Shown here piece by piece: positions 8,715-17,806 of a stretch of DNA of 64,000 nucleotides. The stretch lies in NCBI GenBank assembly GCA_031549345.1, contig JAVBPY010000009.1, positions 100,733 to 164,732 of the forward strand, written 5' to 3'. The stretch comes from CASFRF01 sp031549345. GTDB taxonomy: Bacteria; Verrucomicrobiota; Lentisphaeria; Victivallales; Victivallaceae. The position numbers and the translations under genes were made by a program. The notes below the pieces were generated by a model. The model did not search any database. It had not been told where the DNA came from and worked only from the letters and a program-made list of their open reading frames with translations. Within the stretch, counting starts at the first letter, position 1; each line of letters opens with the position of its first letter.

Positions 8715-10745
8715 TCATTGTTCATTTCCGGGCGCCGGAGGATTGGTTTCCGCGCGCCGACGTGCGAGGCACTCCTGCACAGCCGCAAGATCCGGCGCAA
8801 TTTTTGCCGCGCGCTCCGCAAGGCGAAGCGCTTCGTCCTTGTTGCCGAGCGCCTCCTCCACTTCCGACAAATTCACCAGAAGAAGAACCCAATCGGGCCT
8901 CTCTTTGAGGAGGTCGCGGTAGAGCGCCGCCGCATCCGCGTCGCGACCGCACACGGCCAGAAGGTAAGCCGAACGATAACGCGTCTCCAAGGTCTGCGGA
9001 AGCGTCTTGAGGACTTCCACCGAAGCCATGTATTCCTTTTCCGCCACGGCGCGGCGGCCCGAGTTTTCCGCGATCTTTCCACTCATAAAGTGGCGGCTGA
9101 ACGCGGCCTCCGGCGTATCGCCCAGCGCGGGAAAAAGACCGCGCAATTCATCGTACTGCTTTGCGCGAAGCAAAAGATCCGCATAGCTCTGGAACAAAAC
9201 GCGGTCTCCCGGGGCCTGGGCCCAAGCAAGGCGGAACTCCTTGAGCGCGTCGTTTGTCCGTTTAAGTTGGTCATAAGCGATCGCGCGCCCCAGGTGCGCC
9301 CCGGTATAATCCGGAGGCAACTTGGCGAAAAACATCAAACTTTCCTCCGGATTCCCGCCGCCGAGCAAGGCCTCGCCCATTGCAAGGTTCGCGAGGGCGC
9401 TGCTGGAATCGTCCGACAGAATGGTGGTGGCCAGTGAAATCATCTCCGTGTAATTGCGCTGCTGAGAGGCGCCGACGAGCATCACGTGCAACGCCACGGA
9501 ACGTGTCGGCGATGGTTTTTGCGTAACGGAAAGAACAGCCGCCGCGACCTTCTGGGCATTAACCTGGTCATTTTTACGATAGTATTCAAAGAGAAGCGGG
9601 CGGAGAAGCTCGACAATGCGCGTCTGGGCCTCTTCGGTATTCAAAGACTTCTTCAACTCCAATACGGCGGGAGCAAGCTTGTCCGTATCCATCGCGGCGA
9701 CCGTTCCGTACAAACGCATCAGGCGGTAAAAAGTGCGGGGCGCCCAACGCGGGCAAGCGTCCAGATACGTGTTCATCTCGGGAAACTTTCCTTCAAGAAA
9801 ACAAGCGGCGGCATTGAGGTAGTTGACCACTTCGATGTCGTGCCGCGTACGGGGCGAATAACGCGCTATCAGCGCGGCGAGATCCTCTTTGCGGTTCAGT
9901 CCGGCATACGCTTCGCCCAGTGCGACGAAGCCAAGGAATTCATTCGGATGAAGCTGGGTGGAGGTTTCAAACCACTTGACCGAATCGGCGATGCGTCCGC
10001 GCGAAACATAAAAATCGCCGAGCCGAAACGCACCGAGCGCGGGAACAAGTTCCGCACAAGCAAGGTATGCCTCCTCCGCCCCCTTATAATCGCCCAATTC
10101 ATAGCATATCACGCCACGGTAATTCAGTGTTTTGCACTGCAAATAAAGCGGCAGATCCTTCAGGACGACCTTATCGAAAAACTCCAAAGACTCCTTTCCC
10201 TTCCCGGCCCGGACGGCGCGGACACCATCCAGGTAATTCCCGACGGAGGGGGATTCTTCCCGGATCGCAACGAGGCTCTCTTCCGGCACATCCTCGTTCC
10301 GGGTAAGAATCGCGGCTTCCAGATAGATCGCCCGGGCGTTCAAAGGAAGATCGCCGCGCCGGAAATCCGCGCGAAGAACGGGAACGAGAGTTTCCGCCGC
10401 CCCCTGCAAGGACAGAATAGCGGCGTACCGGAGGCGAAGTTCGCGGTCCAGGGGAGCCAGAGCCGTCGCGCGGCTATAGCAATGTACGGCATCGGAAAGC
10501 TCGTAACGCTCCTCCGCGATCGTGGCGAGCATCCGGTAAGCCTGCTCGTTCGCGGCGTCTTTTCGCACAATAGCAATCAGGAGGGGCCGCGCCTGCTTGT
10601 AATCGCGCGCCGCGAAAAACCGCTGCGCGCTTTCCATGCGGGCCGTTTCCTTACGGTGTTTAAGCATGAAGTAGCCGATTCCCGCCGCAGTAAAGAGCGA
10701 GACCAACAACATCAGGCATAAAAGAAGAATTTTTATCTTTTTCAA
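8715..10745 (-). CDS. Tetratricopeptide-repeat protein, membrane-anchored
   Basis: 676 residues. An N-terminal hydrophobic helix (residues about 4-25, ILLLCLMLLVSLFTAAGIGY) with lysines before it predicts a signal anchor with the rest in the periplasm. The remainder is alpha-helical TPR repeats, for example RFFAARDYKQARPLLIAIVR, AYRMLATIAEERYELSDAVH and AVAEKEYMASVEVLKTL. It resembles the TPR proteins of exopolysaccharide and cellulose loci that scaffold export machinery. The start is TTG 10745; no ATG lies upstream in frame and AGGTAAGG precedes it. It is the first gene of the minus operon and its promoter probably serves the whole polysaccharide cluster. Function is inferred from context only. 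Confidence 0.8.
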   Translation of the reverse strand: MKKIKILLLCLMLLVSLFTAAGIGYFMLKHRKETARMESAQRFFAARDYKQARPLLIAIVRKDAANEQAYRMLATIAEERYELSDAVHCYSRATALAPLDRELRLRYAAILSLQGAAETLVPVLRADFRRGDLPLNARAIYLEAAILTRNEDVPEESLVAIREESPSVGNYLDGVRAVRAGKGKESLEFFDKVVLKDLPLYLQCKTLNYRGVICYELGDYKGAEEAYLACAELVPALGAFRLGDFYVSRGRIADSVKWFETSTQLHPNEFLGFVALGEAYAGLNRKEDLAALIARYSPRTRHDIEVVNYLNAAACFLEGKFPEMNTYLDACPRWAPRTFYRLMRLYGTVAAMDTDKLAPAVLELKKSLNTEEAQTRIVELLRPLLFEYYRKNDQVNAQKVAAAVLSVTQKPSPTRSVALHVMLVGASQQRNYTEMISLATTILSDDSSSALANLAMGEALLGGGNPEESLMFFAKLPPDYTGAHLGRAIAYDQLKRTNDALKEFRLAWAQAPGDRVLFQSYADLLLRAKQYDELRGLFPALGDTPEAAFSRHFMSGKIAENSGRRAVAEKEYMASVEVLKTLPQTLETRYRSAYLLAVCGRDADAAALYRDLLKERPDWVLLLVNLSEVEEALGNKDEALRLAERAAKIAPDLAAVQECLARRRAETNPPAPGNEQ

Positions 10746-10814
10746 AGCAAAACCAGCCTTACCTCATAAAAACGTCAATACAAGTGCACACAAAGCCAAC
10801 AATGAACCCTATTT

Positions 10815-10842
10815 AATGTACTGCTGTTTCGTCTTTTTTCAA
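10815..10842 (-). promoter_or_regulatory. Sigma-70-type promoter for the polysaccharide operon
   Basis: On the minus strand TTGAAA (10837-10842) and TACATT (10815-10820) are 16 bases apart, giving a leader of about 60 bases before the TTG start of the TPR gene. The same -10 hexamer is seen at two other promoters in this window. Confidence 0.5.
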
Positions 10843-10891
10843 CAACCGTATCTATCTTTTGTATAAAAAACACTCATTTTACAGCAAATTC

Positions 10892-10941
10892 CCTGCCGAA
10901 GCGGAGCAAGTCGGGACATTCCCGGCAATCCCCCCGGCAGG
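10892..10941. other. Nested inverted repeat downstream of the lipoprotein pair
   Basis: CCTGCCG (10892-10898) pairs with CGGCAGG (10935-10941), enclosing a second hairpin CGGGA-cat-TCCCG (10912-10924). It follows the minus-strand lipoprotein gene by 11 bases; a T6 run follows only about 20 bases later on the minus strand, so a terminator role is possible but not clear. Confidence 0.35.
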
Positions 10942-10952
10942 CACAAGGAAAA

Positions 10953-11981
10953 TCAGCGAACCTTGAAGCGTTTTTCAACAACATCGAAGAATATATTCGC
11001 TTTGTTTTCTTCGAACCATGCGAGCATTTTCTTCGCATCCGCGCTTTGTCCGGTAAAGGCGACGAGACGGCCGCGAAGATTTCCCCCGTCCCAATGCATA
11101 GCATCATCGCCCGGTGAAACGGCGACGTAACGAATCAATGCGCCGAGAGCCTCCACATTACCGCGTTCGGCGGCACGAAGCGCATATTGATTGCGTTCCC
11201 AGGGCTGGCTGTAGCGGTGCCCTTCCCACGCGCGGTTGCTGATTGCGGTCAGATCCACATTCGCAAAACCTTGAACCGCGGCAAAAAGCTGTGACATGTT
11301 GTTCACGGTTTCGTAAGCGTGAATCACCTCTTTTTCCTCCTCCGCGGTCAGGCGGAGCTGCGGTATGGCCTGCGCAATCTCCCAACCGCTGTTGCCATTT
11401 TTGAGCATGCCCAGAATTGTCGCCTTGGCCTCGTTGGCCCATCCCCGCGCAACAATGACACTCAAAAGGCGCGGATTGCCCGCCAGGGATTTGAGAAGAA
11501 GGTCCTTATCGTCGTCGTTCACCAAGGCCGGGAGCGCGTAGGTCAGGTGATAAAATCCGGCGTCCGAAACAAAGGGCAGAAGAAGCGCCAGATGCCCGGG
11601 CCCGATGCTTTTAAGCAGGGTAACTTGCGGATCGGTAGGCGAATAGGCATTTTGCCCCATGGAAGCGATTTTGATCCGGTTTAAAAAACGGAGAATGGCC
11701 GCATCGTCCGCCCCCGTCTTCAGCGGCTCGATTTTCGCAAGGAGTGCGGCGCTCCCCGTATTCCCCGGGCGCGACAAACCTGTAAGAGCGCCGCCGGAAG
11801 GGAGCTCGTTTTGTCTTTGCAGTTTTTCCGCGATGGCGGTGAGCTGGCGGTTGGTTTCGGCCAATTCCTTCGTCAGAGCCTCGTATTGTTCCGGCGCAGG
11901 CTGGGGCGAAGGAAAAGAGATGATGCATCCGTTCAACAAAACGAGTGCTCCGGCAAGAGAACTTCCAATAATAACTTTCAT
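10953..11981 (-). CDS. Lipoprotein of unknown function, paralogue of the next gene upstream
   Basis: 342 residues with a lipoprotein signal peptide; lipobox LLNGC, cysteine at residue 19. Residues about 30-60 are a short coiled coil (YEALTKELAETNRQLTAIAE). The rest is helical with HEAT- or ankyrin-like features (GPGHLALLLPFV, DKDLLLKSLAGNPRLL, NQYALRAAERGNVEALGALI). I do not recognise a named family. It shares segment order with the 330-residue lipoprotein encoded just upstream, so the two arose by tandem duplication. Its ATG overlaps that gene's stop by 4 bases. Likely a periplasmic-facing lipoprotein; partner and role unknown. Confidence 0.72.
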   Translation of the reverse strand: MKVIIGSSLAGALVLLNGCIISFPSPQPAPEQYEALTKELAETNRQLTAIAEKLQRQNELPSGGALTGLSRPGNTGSAALLAKIEPLKTGADDAAILRFLNRIKIASMGQNAYSPTDPQVTLLKSIGPGHLALLLPFVSDAGFYHLTYALPALVNDDDKDLLLKSLAGNPRLLSVIVARGWANEAKATILGMLKNGNSGWEIAQAIPQLRLTAEEEKEVIHAYETVNNMSQLFAAVQGFANVDLTAISNRAWEGHRYSQPWERNQYALRAAERGNVEALGALIRYVAVSPGDDAMHWDGGNLRGRLVAFTGQSADAKKMLAWFEENKANIFFDVVEKRFKVR

Positions 11982-12970
11982 CTTACAATCAGCTCCCGGG
12001 GTACGATGAATTGTTGTTTTTCAGGCGAATAGACAAGTTTATCCTGGTGTTTACACATGTTCAGCAATGTGGCGTTCCAGTCGTTCATGTAAAAAGCCGG
12101 AGTGAAGTTGGCGCGGAAATAGGTGTTTTTCTTACGGAATTCCGGGTCGTCGCGCCATTTGCAAAGCATGAAGTTCAATGCCTCGCGGTTCCCCATTTGT
12201 ACGCCGGAGTAGCCAAGGGATACTCGATCCTGCTCCGTCCCGTTCTTCATGCGATATTCCCACGCGCGGGCAAAAAGAGCCTGTCCGTCAATCTCCGGAA
12301 ACCGGACCAAAATCGGCCCCAGGAAAGAGAAGCGCACACTGTTTACGAAGCACTCGGAGAAATACGCTCGGTCTTCCGGCGTTGTGATATACTCCCGCAA
12401 CGAACTTTCCAGTGCGCGGATCTCCCCCTTTTCCTCTTTAAACGCGGCGAGAACGCGGGGTTTAAGCTCTTCGGGAGTCGCCCAAAATTTGACGTAGGGG
12501 TAGAGCCGCGGGTATTTCGGCAGGAGGCGCAACATTTCATCCTTGTCCTCCGGTCCAATTAACTGCGGAAACGCAATCCGCATCCCCGGAGCGAGTTTTC
12601 CATGTCCGATAAAACGGGCAAGAACCGGAATGTGCCCTCGGCCGATCTTGAGGATATACGGGGCGGCGCCCATCTGCGTGGATGTATCCGTAACGTCCCG
12701 GAGAGCCCGTTCGATGGAACGCATGTATGCTTCCAGTTCGGCATCGGTCGCGCCGGGCGCGGGAGCCGGAATAAGGGCAAGGCGCATGTCGGGCGTGGTG
12801 TGCCGCTCAATGTCCTTGTCCAGCTGCGCGTTGATTTCACGCAACGTCCCATTGGCGATGCGGAGTTGAGCGGTCAGAATATCCAGCCCCGGGTCCGACG
12901 TATGAAAACATCCCCCCAGTAAAATCAGGGATGCACAGCACACGGACGGCAACCAAGTTTTCGTTTTCAT
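11978..12970 (-). CDS. Lipoprotein of unknown function, paralogue of the downstream gene
   Basis: 330 residues; signal peptide with lipobox LLGGC, cysteine at residue 21. The body parallels its neighbour: early helix (LDILTAQLRIANGTLREINA), then GRGHIPVLARFI against GPGHLALLLPFV, DKDEMLRLLPKYPRL against DKDLLLKSLAGNPRL, and ARAWEYR against NRAWEGHR. Both end in a short positively charged tail. It lies 18 bases downstream of cardiolipin synthase on the same strand, so the three genes are probably one transcript. No catalytic motif is visible. Confidence 0.72.
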   Translation of the reverse strand: MKTKTWLPSVCCASLILLGGCFHTSDPGLDILTAQLRIANGTLREINAQLDKDIERHTTPDMRLALIPAPAPGATDAELEAYMRSIERALRDVTDTSTQMGAAPYILKIGRGHIPVLARFIGHGKLAPGMRIAFPQLIGPEDKDEMLRLLPKYPRLYPYVKFWATPEELKPRVLAAFKEEKGEIRALESSLREYITTPEDRAYFSECFVNSVRFSFLGPILVRFPEIDGQALFARAWEYRMKNGTEQDRVSLGYSGVQMGNREALNFMLCKWRDDPEFRKKNTYFRANFTPAFYMNDWNATLLNMCKHQDKLVYSPEKQQFIVPRELIVR

Positions 12971-12988
12971 AAATTCCTTTCCGTCCGG

Positions 12989-14476
12989 TTATAGAATAGG
13001 GGTCAACAATGCGCAAACATTTTCCAGAACCCGCCGCAAAAGAGGCTTCCGTCGCTCTTCCTCCAACGAAATCGGCTCCGAATGAGCGAGTTCGGCTTGG
13101 AACTGGCTTCGCATGGTCTTAACAAACATTCCACCTTCAAAGCAAAAATCAAGCTCAAAATTCAACCGGAAGCTGCGGCTGTCGCAATTGCTCGATCCCA
13201 TAAATCCCCACTCCTCATCCATAAGAAGGGCTTTTATGTGCGAAAAAACGCCCTCTTTACGGTATAATTTAACACCGGCTTCGAGAAGTTGCAAATAAAA
13301 GTTTTGCGCCGCCCAATCCACAAAGAAATGGTTGTTGTTCGCCGGAACCACAATACGCACATCCACCCCCCGCGCGGCAGCAAGGCAAAGAAGGCGGATG
13401 TACTCCGCGCCGGGAACAAAGTAGGGCGTCATAATCCACAAGGAGCGCCGCGCCGACACGGCGGCGGTGAAAAAAAGCTGCTTCGTCCCCTCGAAATTGC
13501 TCCCCGGCCCGCCGGCGAGGACGCGAACCGTGTCGTCCCCTTCCCTGGAAGGGATGGGAAAATCGTGCACGCTGATCCCCGTGAGCCAGCGTCCGCGTGT
13601 GGTGTACGCCCAATCCAGAAGGAACGAGCGCGTGAAATGCACCACCGCGGGCCCTTCCAGGCGGCAATGCAAATCATGGATGTGGCGGCTGGCGGGGACA
13701 TGGGTCAGAAGTTCGTTCTCCTCCGAAATATTGATCCCCCCGGAGTAGGCGATGCGACCATCCACCAGGAGCAGTTTCCGGTGGTTGCGGAGCTGAAAGC
13801 GCCACGGGGCAAGGAGGTTGAACGGCGAAAATGCGCGAATCCTGAAATTCTTCTTCCGCCGCCAGAGGCGAATGCGGAAATAGTGCGAAAAATAGGATTT
13901 CAAACTCCCGAAACTATCGAAAATAACCTTGACATCCACCCCTTCGTCCGCCTTGGCCTCCAATGCATTCATAAATGCCCGCCCGCTGTGGTCGCTCATC
14001 AGGATAAACGACTGCATCCGTATGCAGTGGCGCGCGTTCCGTATGTCTTCAAGCATGCGCGGGTATGCGGTAACGCCGTCGCACAGCATTTCGAGGCGGT
14101 TGCCTGTGGTTATGGGAGCGTCCGGAAAAAGATTGTCGAGCGTCCGGTTCTGCTCCTTCCGACAAAGCGCCTCCGGCGGCTGAAAGGAGGACATGGCGTC
14201 CTCCAGCGCGGCAAACCGCGCGCCGAGTTCCGCACCGGGGTTCTTCCGAATCGCATCCTGAAGGCGCATGATTTTCCGGCGGCTGTGTCCCAAACGAACG
14301 ATGCCGAATAAAAGATAACCCACCACGCCGAAAACAGGGATAAGAAGGACGGCGAGAAGCCAAAACGCGGCTTCGCCCGGCTCGCGGTGTTTTGTAATGA
14401 GAATATGCAGACCGATGGCAGTGTGCATGACAAGGTATATACTGCTTAAAACCCAACTGTATTCGTACCATTCCAT
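12989..14476 (-). CDS. cls: Cardiolipin synthase (phospholipase D superfamily)
   Basis: 495 residues. Two N-terminal membrane helices (about residues 8-25 and 36-60) precede two HKD motifs: HRKLLLVDGRIAYSGGINIS near 230 and HIKALLMDEEWGFMGSSNCD near 412. This is the layout of bacterial ClsA, which joins two phosphatidylglycerols to make cardiolipin at the inner membrane. The length matches the family (about 480-510). Its promoter overlaps the recC control region on the opposite strand, and the -10 element ends only nine bases before the ATG, so the mRNA may be nearly leaderless. Two lipoprotein genes follow. Confidence 0.93.
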   Translation of the reverse strand: MEWYEYSWVLSSIYLVMHTAIGLHILITKHREPGEAAFWLLAVLLIPVFGVVGYLLFGIVRLGHSRRKIMRLQDAIRKNPGAELGARFAALEDAMSSFQPPEALCRKEQNRTLDNLFPDAPITTGNRLEMLCDGVTAYPRMLEDIRNARHCIRMQSFILMSDHSGRAFMNALEAKADEGVDVKVIFDSFGSLKSYFSHYFRIRLWRRKKNFRIRAFSPFNLLAPWRFQLRNHRKLLLVDGRIAYSGGINISEENELLTHVPASRHIHDLHCRLEGPAVVHFTRSFLLDWAYTTRGRWLTGISVHDFPIPSREGDDTVRVLAGGPGSNFEGTKQLFFTAAVSARRSLWIMTPYFVPGAEYIRLLCLAAARGVDVRIVVPANNNHFFVDWAAQNFYLQLLEAGVKLYRKEGVFSHIKALLMDEEWGFMGSSNCDSRSFRLNFELDFCFEGGMFVKTMRSQFQAELAHSEPISLEEERRKPLLRRVLENVCALLTPIL

Positions 14477-14485
14477 AGTAGATAT

Positions 14486-14513
14486 AGTATAGCGTACGGG
14501 CGAAATATGTCAA
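14486..14513 (-). promoter_or_regulatory. Promoter of cls, nearly leaderless
   Basis: On the minus strand TTGACA (14508-14513), a 16-base spacer and TATACT (14486-14491). The ATG (14476-14474) begins nine bases after the -10 element, so transcription would start about two to four bases before it and no Shine-Dalgarno sequence fits. Confidence 0.6.
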
Positions 14514-14532
14514 GCTTTTCCACCTTATTCGG

Positions 14533-14560
14533 TTGACTTTTGTTGAAAAACGGTTATCCT
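14533..14560 (+). promoter_or_regulatory. Promoter of recCBD, nearly leaderless
   Basis: TTGACT (14533-14538), 16 bases, TATCCT (14555-14560). The chosen ATG of recC at 14570 is nine bases after the -10 element, the same distance as at the divergent cls promoter. No Shine-Dalgarno sequence is seen. Confidence 0.5.
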
Positions 14561-14569
14561 ACATCTACG

Positions 14570-17500
14570 ATGCAATTTCAGCTCTACACAGGAAACAAAC
14601 TCGAGGTGCTCGCCGGGCGCTTCGCCCTCCTCCGCAACAGCGTTCCGCGCGATCCGTTTGAAACGGAAACCGTGGCGGTTCCCACGCGGGGAATGGCGAC
14701 GTGGCTCTCGCAGAACCTCGCCCGCACGAACGGCATCGCCGCAAACATACGCTTCCCGTTCCTGGGGGCATTCGTTGCGGAAATTCTCCGGAAACAACTG
14801 CCGGAGGAACGTTTCGACGCGGAGGCTTTTTCCGTTGCCGGCATGGGCTGGAGAATCTTTCATCTTCTCGGAAGCGAACAGGAACAGTACCCGGAACTGG
14901 CAAATTATCTTCGCAATCCCGATAAACCCGAGTTGCGGCGCTACCAGCTTGCCTGCCGCATCGCGGAAGTGTTCGATCAATACCAGCTTTACCGCCCGGA
15001 ACTCCTTCTTGAATGGAAAAACCGCGAACCCGCCCATCCTGTCGAGCGCTGGCAGGCGCGCTTGTGGCGCGCCTTGTGCCGCGACGGGAAAAAAAGCCGC
15101 GCCGAACTCCTTTTGCGTTTTTTGAACCGCACCGATGTGGAAGATGCTCCCCTGGGCGAGATCAATCTCTTCGGTATCGGGGCGATGCCTCCGGTGTTTC
15201 TTTCGTTCTTCGCAAAAGTGGCGCGGCGTTCGACGGTGCGCTTATTTTATTTGAATCCCTGCCGGGAATATTGGGCGGATCAGCCCGTCGGAAAGGAACA
15301 GCCGGAATTGCCGGGGCTGTCGTTCGATGCGCCGGAAAATCCACTCCTCCGGGCATTCGCCCTCCAGGGGCGTGCGTTTTTCGACGCGGTCATGCATCTG
15401 GACGGCGAGGTTCTGGCATTGGGGGACGAATGTTTTGAGGACTACCCGGGGACATCCGCCCTCGCACGACTTCAGCAGGATGTGCTCGACCAGGCCCAGC
15501 GCGGCACGCAGGCGTTTCCCGCGTTGCCGCTGGAGCCGGGAGACGACTCGATTACGTTCCACAATTGCCACGGCGAGTTGCGCCAGGTGGAAATCCTTCA
15601 TGACCTGATTCTTGATGAAATGCAACACAAAAACACCCCTCCCCGCGAAATCATGGTAATGGCTCCGGACATCGCCCGCTTTGCTCCGTGCATCCGCGCG
15701 GTGTTCGATGCGGGCCCTTTAGCAGGAATGTACGCCATTTGCGACCGCGCGATGGCGCAGAGCAATCTTCACGCGGAAGCATTCAACGCAATTCTGCGTT
15801 TTGTACGCGGACGCTTCGAAGCGTCGGAGTTCATCGAACTGCTCGAACACCCGGCCATACGGAAACACTGTGCATTGGGAAACGACGCGCCCGCACGCGT
15901 GCGCGATCTATTGGAAGAAGCGCGCATCCGTTGGGGGCTCGACGGAGCAATGCGCGCCGAGTTTCTGGATATTTCCATGGAATCGTGCACATGGCGGCGC
16001 GGGTTGGACCGGATGCTGCTCGGCCTGGCCTTGGAGGATGATTCGGAAAATCCCGGCCCACTGGCGGCGCTCCCTCCTGTCGCGCTCGCGGGGGGCGACG
16101 ACGCGACAACCCTTCTGGGAACGCTCTCCGCACTGATCGGCAGGCTCGCCGCGCTCCGCGAACGCCTTGCGCGGCCGCATCCGCCGGAAGGGTGGCGGGA
16201 AATTCTCGAAAAAGTGTTGGAGGACTTTTTTGTAGCGGACAACGAAAGCGGAACTGAGCTTGCGGTGTTGCGGAAACTGTTCCGCGAATTCAGCGCCGGC
16301 GCGGAGCGCTCCGGGTGTTCGGAGCCACTCTCCTTCGATTTGATCGCATGCATTCTGGAACAATCGCTCCGGACGACCGGGCCGAACGAACCGTTCCTGC
16401 GTGGAAAAATCACCTTCTGCTCTTTGGTTCCCATGCGGAGCATTCCGGCGCAGGTAATCGCAATTCTGGGCATGGACGATGGAATGTTTCCGCGCCGCGA
16501 TCCACAGACGGGTTTCAATTTGCTCGCAACGCGCGTCCGACCGGGCGACCGTTCGCGGGCCTGGGAAGACCGGTATCTTTTCCTGGAAGCCCTTCTGGCG
16601 GCACGCCGGAAATTCATTCTTCTTTTTCAAGGGCAGAGCAACCGAGAACATGAAAACTTTCCGCCGGCAATCCCCGTTTCCGAATTAATGGAGGCGCTGA
16701 ACCGAACCTTCCTGCCCACGGAAGCAGGAACCCCCTCCGAACGCCTTTCCCGGAAACACAAACTGCAGGCGTTCGCATCGGAGTATTTCTCCAACGGCTC
16801 CGGTTTATTCAGTTATTCCGCGGAAAACAGCCTTGTCGCCCGCCAATCGGAAGAAACGCGCGTTTCGACGCTCCCACGTTTCCGCGACAACCTTGAGGTT
16901 CCGGAAGAGGCGGATTCAACTTTCTTTTCCCTGCGCGATGTGGAACGTTACTTTACCGACGCCTGTACGGTTTTTCTGGAGGAACAACTCCTTTTCTCCA
17001 ACGGATTCCGCAACATGGACACAAAGGAGATTCAAGATTGCGAAACGCTCCGGCTCGACGCGGGGGAACGTTACCACCTCCGGCTCCGTATCGGTGAACG
17101 ACAGGCGCGCGAGGAAATCGGCGAACAACTCAAAAAGCGCTTCATCGCCCGCCTGGAGGCCGAAGATCTGCTCCCGACAGGCGCGTTGGGGGAACAGTAT
17201 TTTGACGCGCTCCAACGGGAATCCATCCTCTCCGACAATGCCTTCCGCGCGGCGTTCGCCGCACAGACTCCGTGTTTGATCGAAATTCCCCTTTCCGGCG
17301 GGCGTCGCATCACAGGATCCCTTTCCGCCGCTCCGGATGGCTCCGGCCTTGTGCGCTGCCGCTTCACCGGATTGAAACCCAAGGACTTCATCCGTTTTTA
17401 CCTTCAACACCTCGCATTGGCCGCGTCGGGCGGCAATACGCCCCGGAGCATCCTTCTGGGGCGAACGGACGATCCGCCGGAAACCCTTGCCGGCATAGGG

Positions 17501-17806
17501 AAAACCGAAGCGTGCGCACGGTGGGAAGAACTTCTGGATATCTACCGCCTCGGCCGCCGGCGGCCGCTGCCGATTCTCCCGGAGGCGGCCACGGCTTATT
17601 TTTCCACCGAAGACCCGGCAAAACGCTGGAACAACGCCCGAAAGGGCTTCCACGACCAGCCCTTCGACCGTCCCGCCACCGGGGACTACGTCCTGGACGC
17701 GGTCCGCCGCCTCTATGCACCGGAAGATTTCGACGATCCCGTCTTTCAGGAAGAGTTCGTCCGCTTTTCCGAACCTCTCTTCCGCTGGAGGCAGAAATAT
17801 GAATGA
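14570..17806 (+). CDS. recC: Exodeoxyribonuclease V, gamma subunit (RecC)
   Basis: 1078 residues from ATG 14570; an in-frame TTG at 14540 lies within the promoter and is less likely. The N-terminus, LYTGNKLEVLAGRFALLRN, then ETVAVPTRGMATWLSQNLA, is characteristic of RecC, and ITFHNCHGELRQVEILHDLI near residue 325 and FCSLVPMRSIPAQVIAILGM near 620 match the dead helicase domains of the family. RecC threads and scans the unwound DNA for Chi in the RecBCD complex and has no ATPase loop of its own, consistent with what is seen. It ends 8 bases inside recB. Length is close to E. coli RecC (1122). Confidence 0.93.
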   Translation: MQFQLYTGNKLEVLAGRFALLRNSVPRDPFETETVAVPTRGMATWLSQNLARTNGIAANIRFPFLGAFVAEILRKQLPEERFDAEAFSVAGMGWRIFHLLGSEQEQYPELANYLRNPDKPELRRYQLACRIAEVFDQYQLYRPELLLEWKNREPAHPVERWQARLWRALCRDGKKSRAELLLRFLNRTDVEDAPLGEINLFGIGAMPPVFLSFFAKVARRSTVRLFYLNPCREYWADQPVGKEQPELPGLSFDAPENPLLRAFALQGRAFFDAVMHLDGEVLALGDECFEDYPGTSALARLQQDVLDQAQRGTQAFPALPLEPGDDSITFHNCHGELRQVEILHDLILDEMQHKNTPPREIMVMAPDIARFAPCIRAVFDAGPLAGMYAICDRAMAQSNLHAEAFNAILRFVRGRFEASEFIELLEHPAIRKHCALGNDAPARVRDLLEEARIRWGLDGAMRAEFLDISMESCTWRRGLDRMLLGLALEDDSENPGPLAALPPVALAGGDDATTLLGTLSALIGRLAALRERLARPHPPEGWREILEKVLEDFFVADNESGTELAVLRKLFREFSAGAERSGCSEPLSFDLIACILEQSLRTTGPNEPFLRGKITFCSLVPMRSIPAQVIAILGMDDGMFPRRDPQTGFNLLATRVRPGDRSRAWEDRYLFLEALLAARRKFILLFQGQSNREHENFPPAIPVSELMEALNRTFLPTEAGTPSERLSRKHKLQAFASEYFSNGSGLFSYSAENSLVARQSEETRVSTLPRFRDNLEVPEEADSTFFSLRDVERYFTDACTVFLEEQLLFSNGFRNMDTKEIQDCETLRLDAGERYHLRLRIGERQAREEIGEQLKKRFIARLEAEDLLPTGALGEQYFDALQRESILSDNAFRAAFAAQTPCLIEIPLSGGRRITGSLSAAPDGSGLVRCRFTGLKPKDFIRFYLQHLALAASGGNTPRSILLGRTDDPPETLAGIGKTEACARWEELLDIYRLGRRRPLPILPEAATAYFSTEDPAKRWNNARKGFHDQPFDRPATGDYVLDAVRRLYAPEDFDDPVFQEEFVRFSEPLFRWRQKYE

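Noticed and set aside
10746..10952. Possible tRNA or small RNA between the TPR and lipoprotein genes
   Set aside because: No cloverleaf or CCA-like end could be drawn; only a promoter and a nested inverted repeat are supported.
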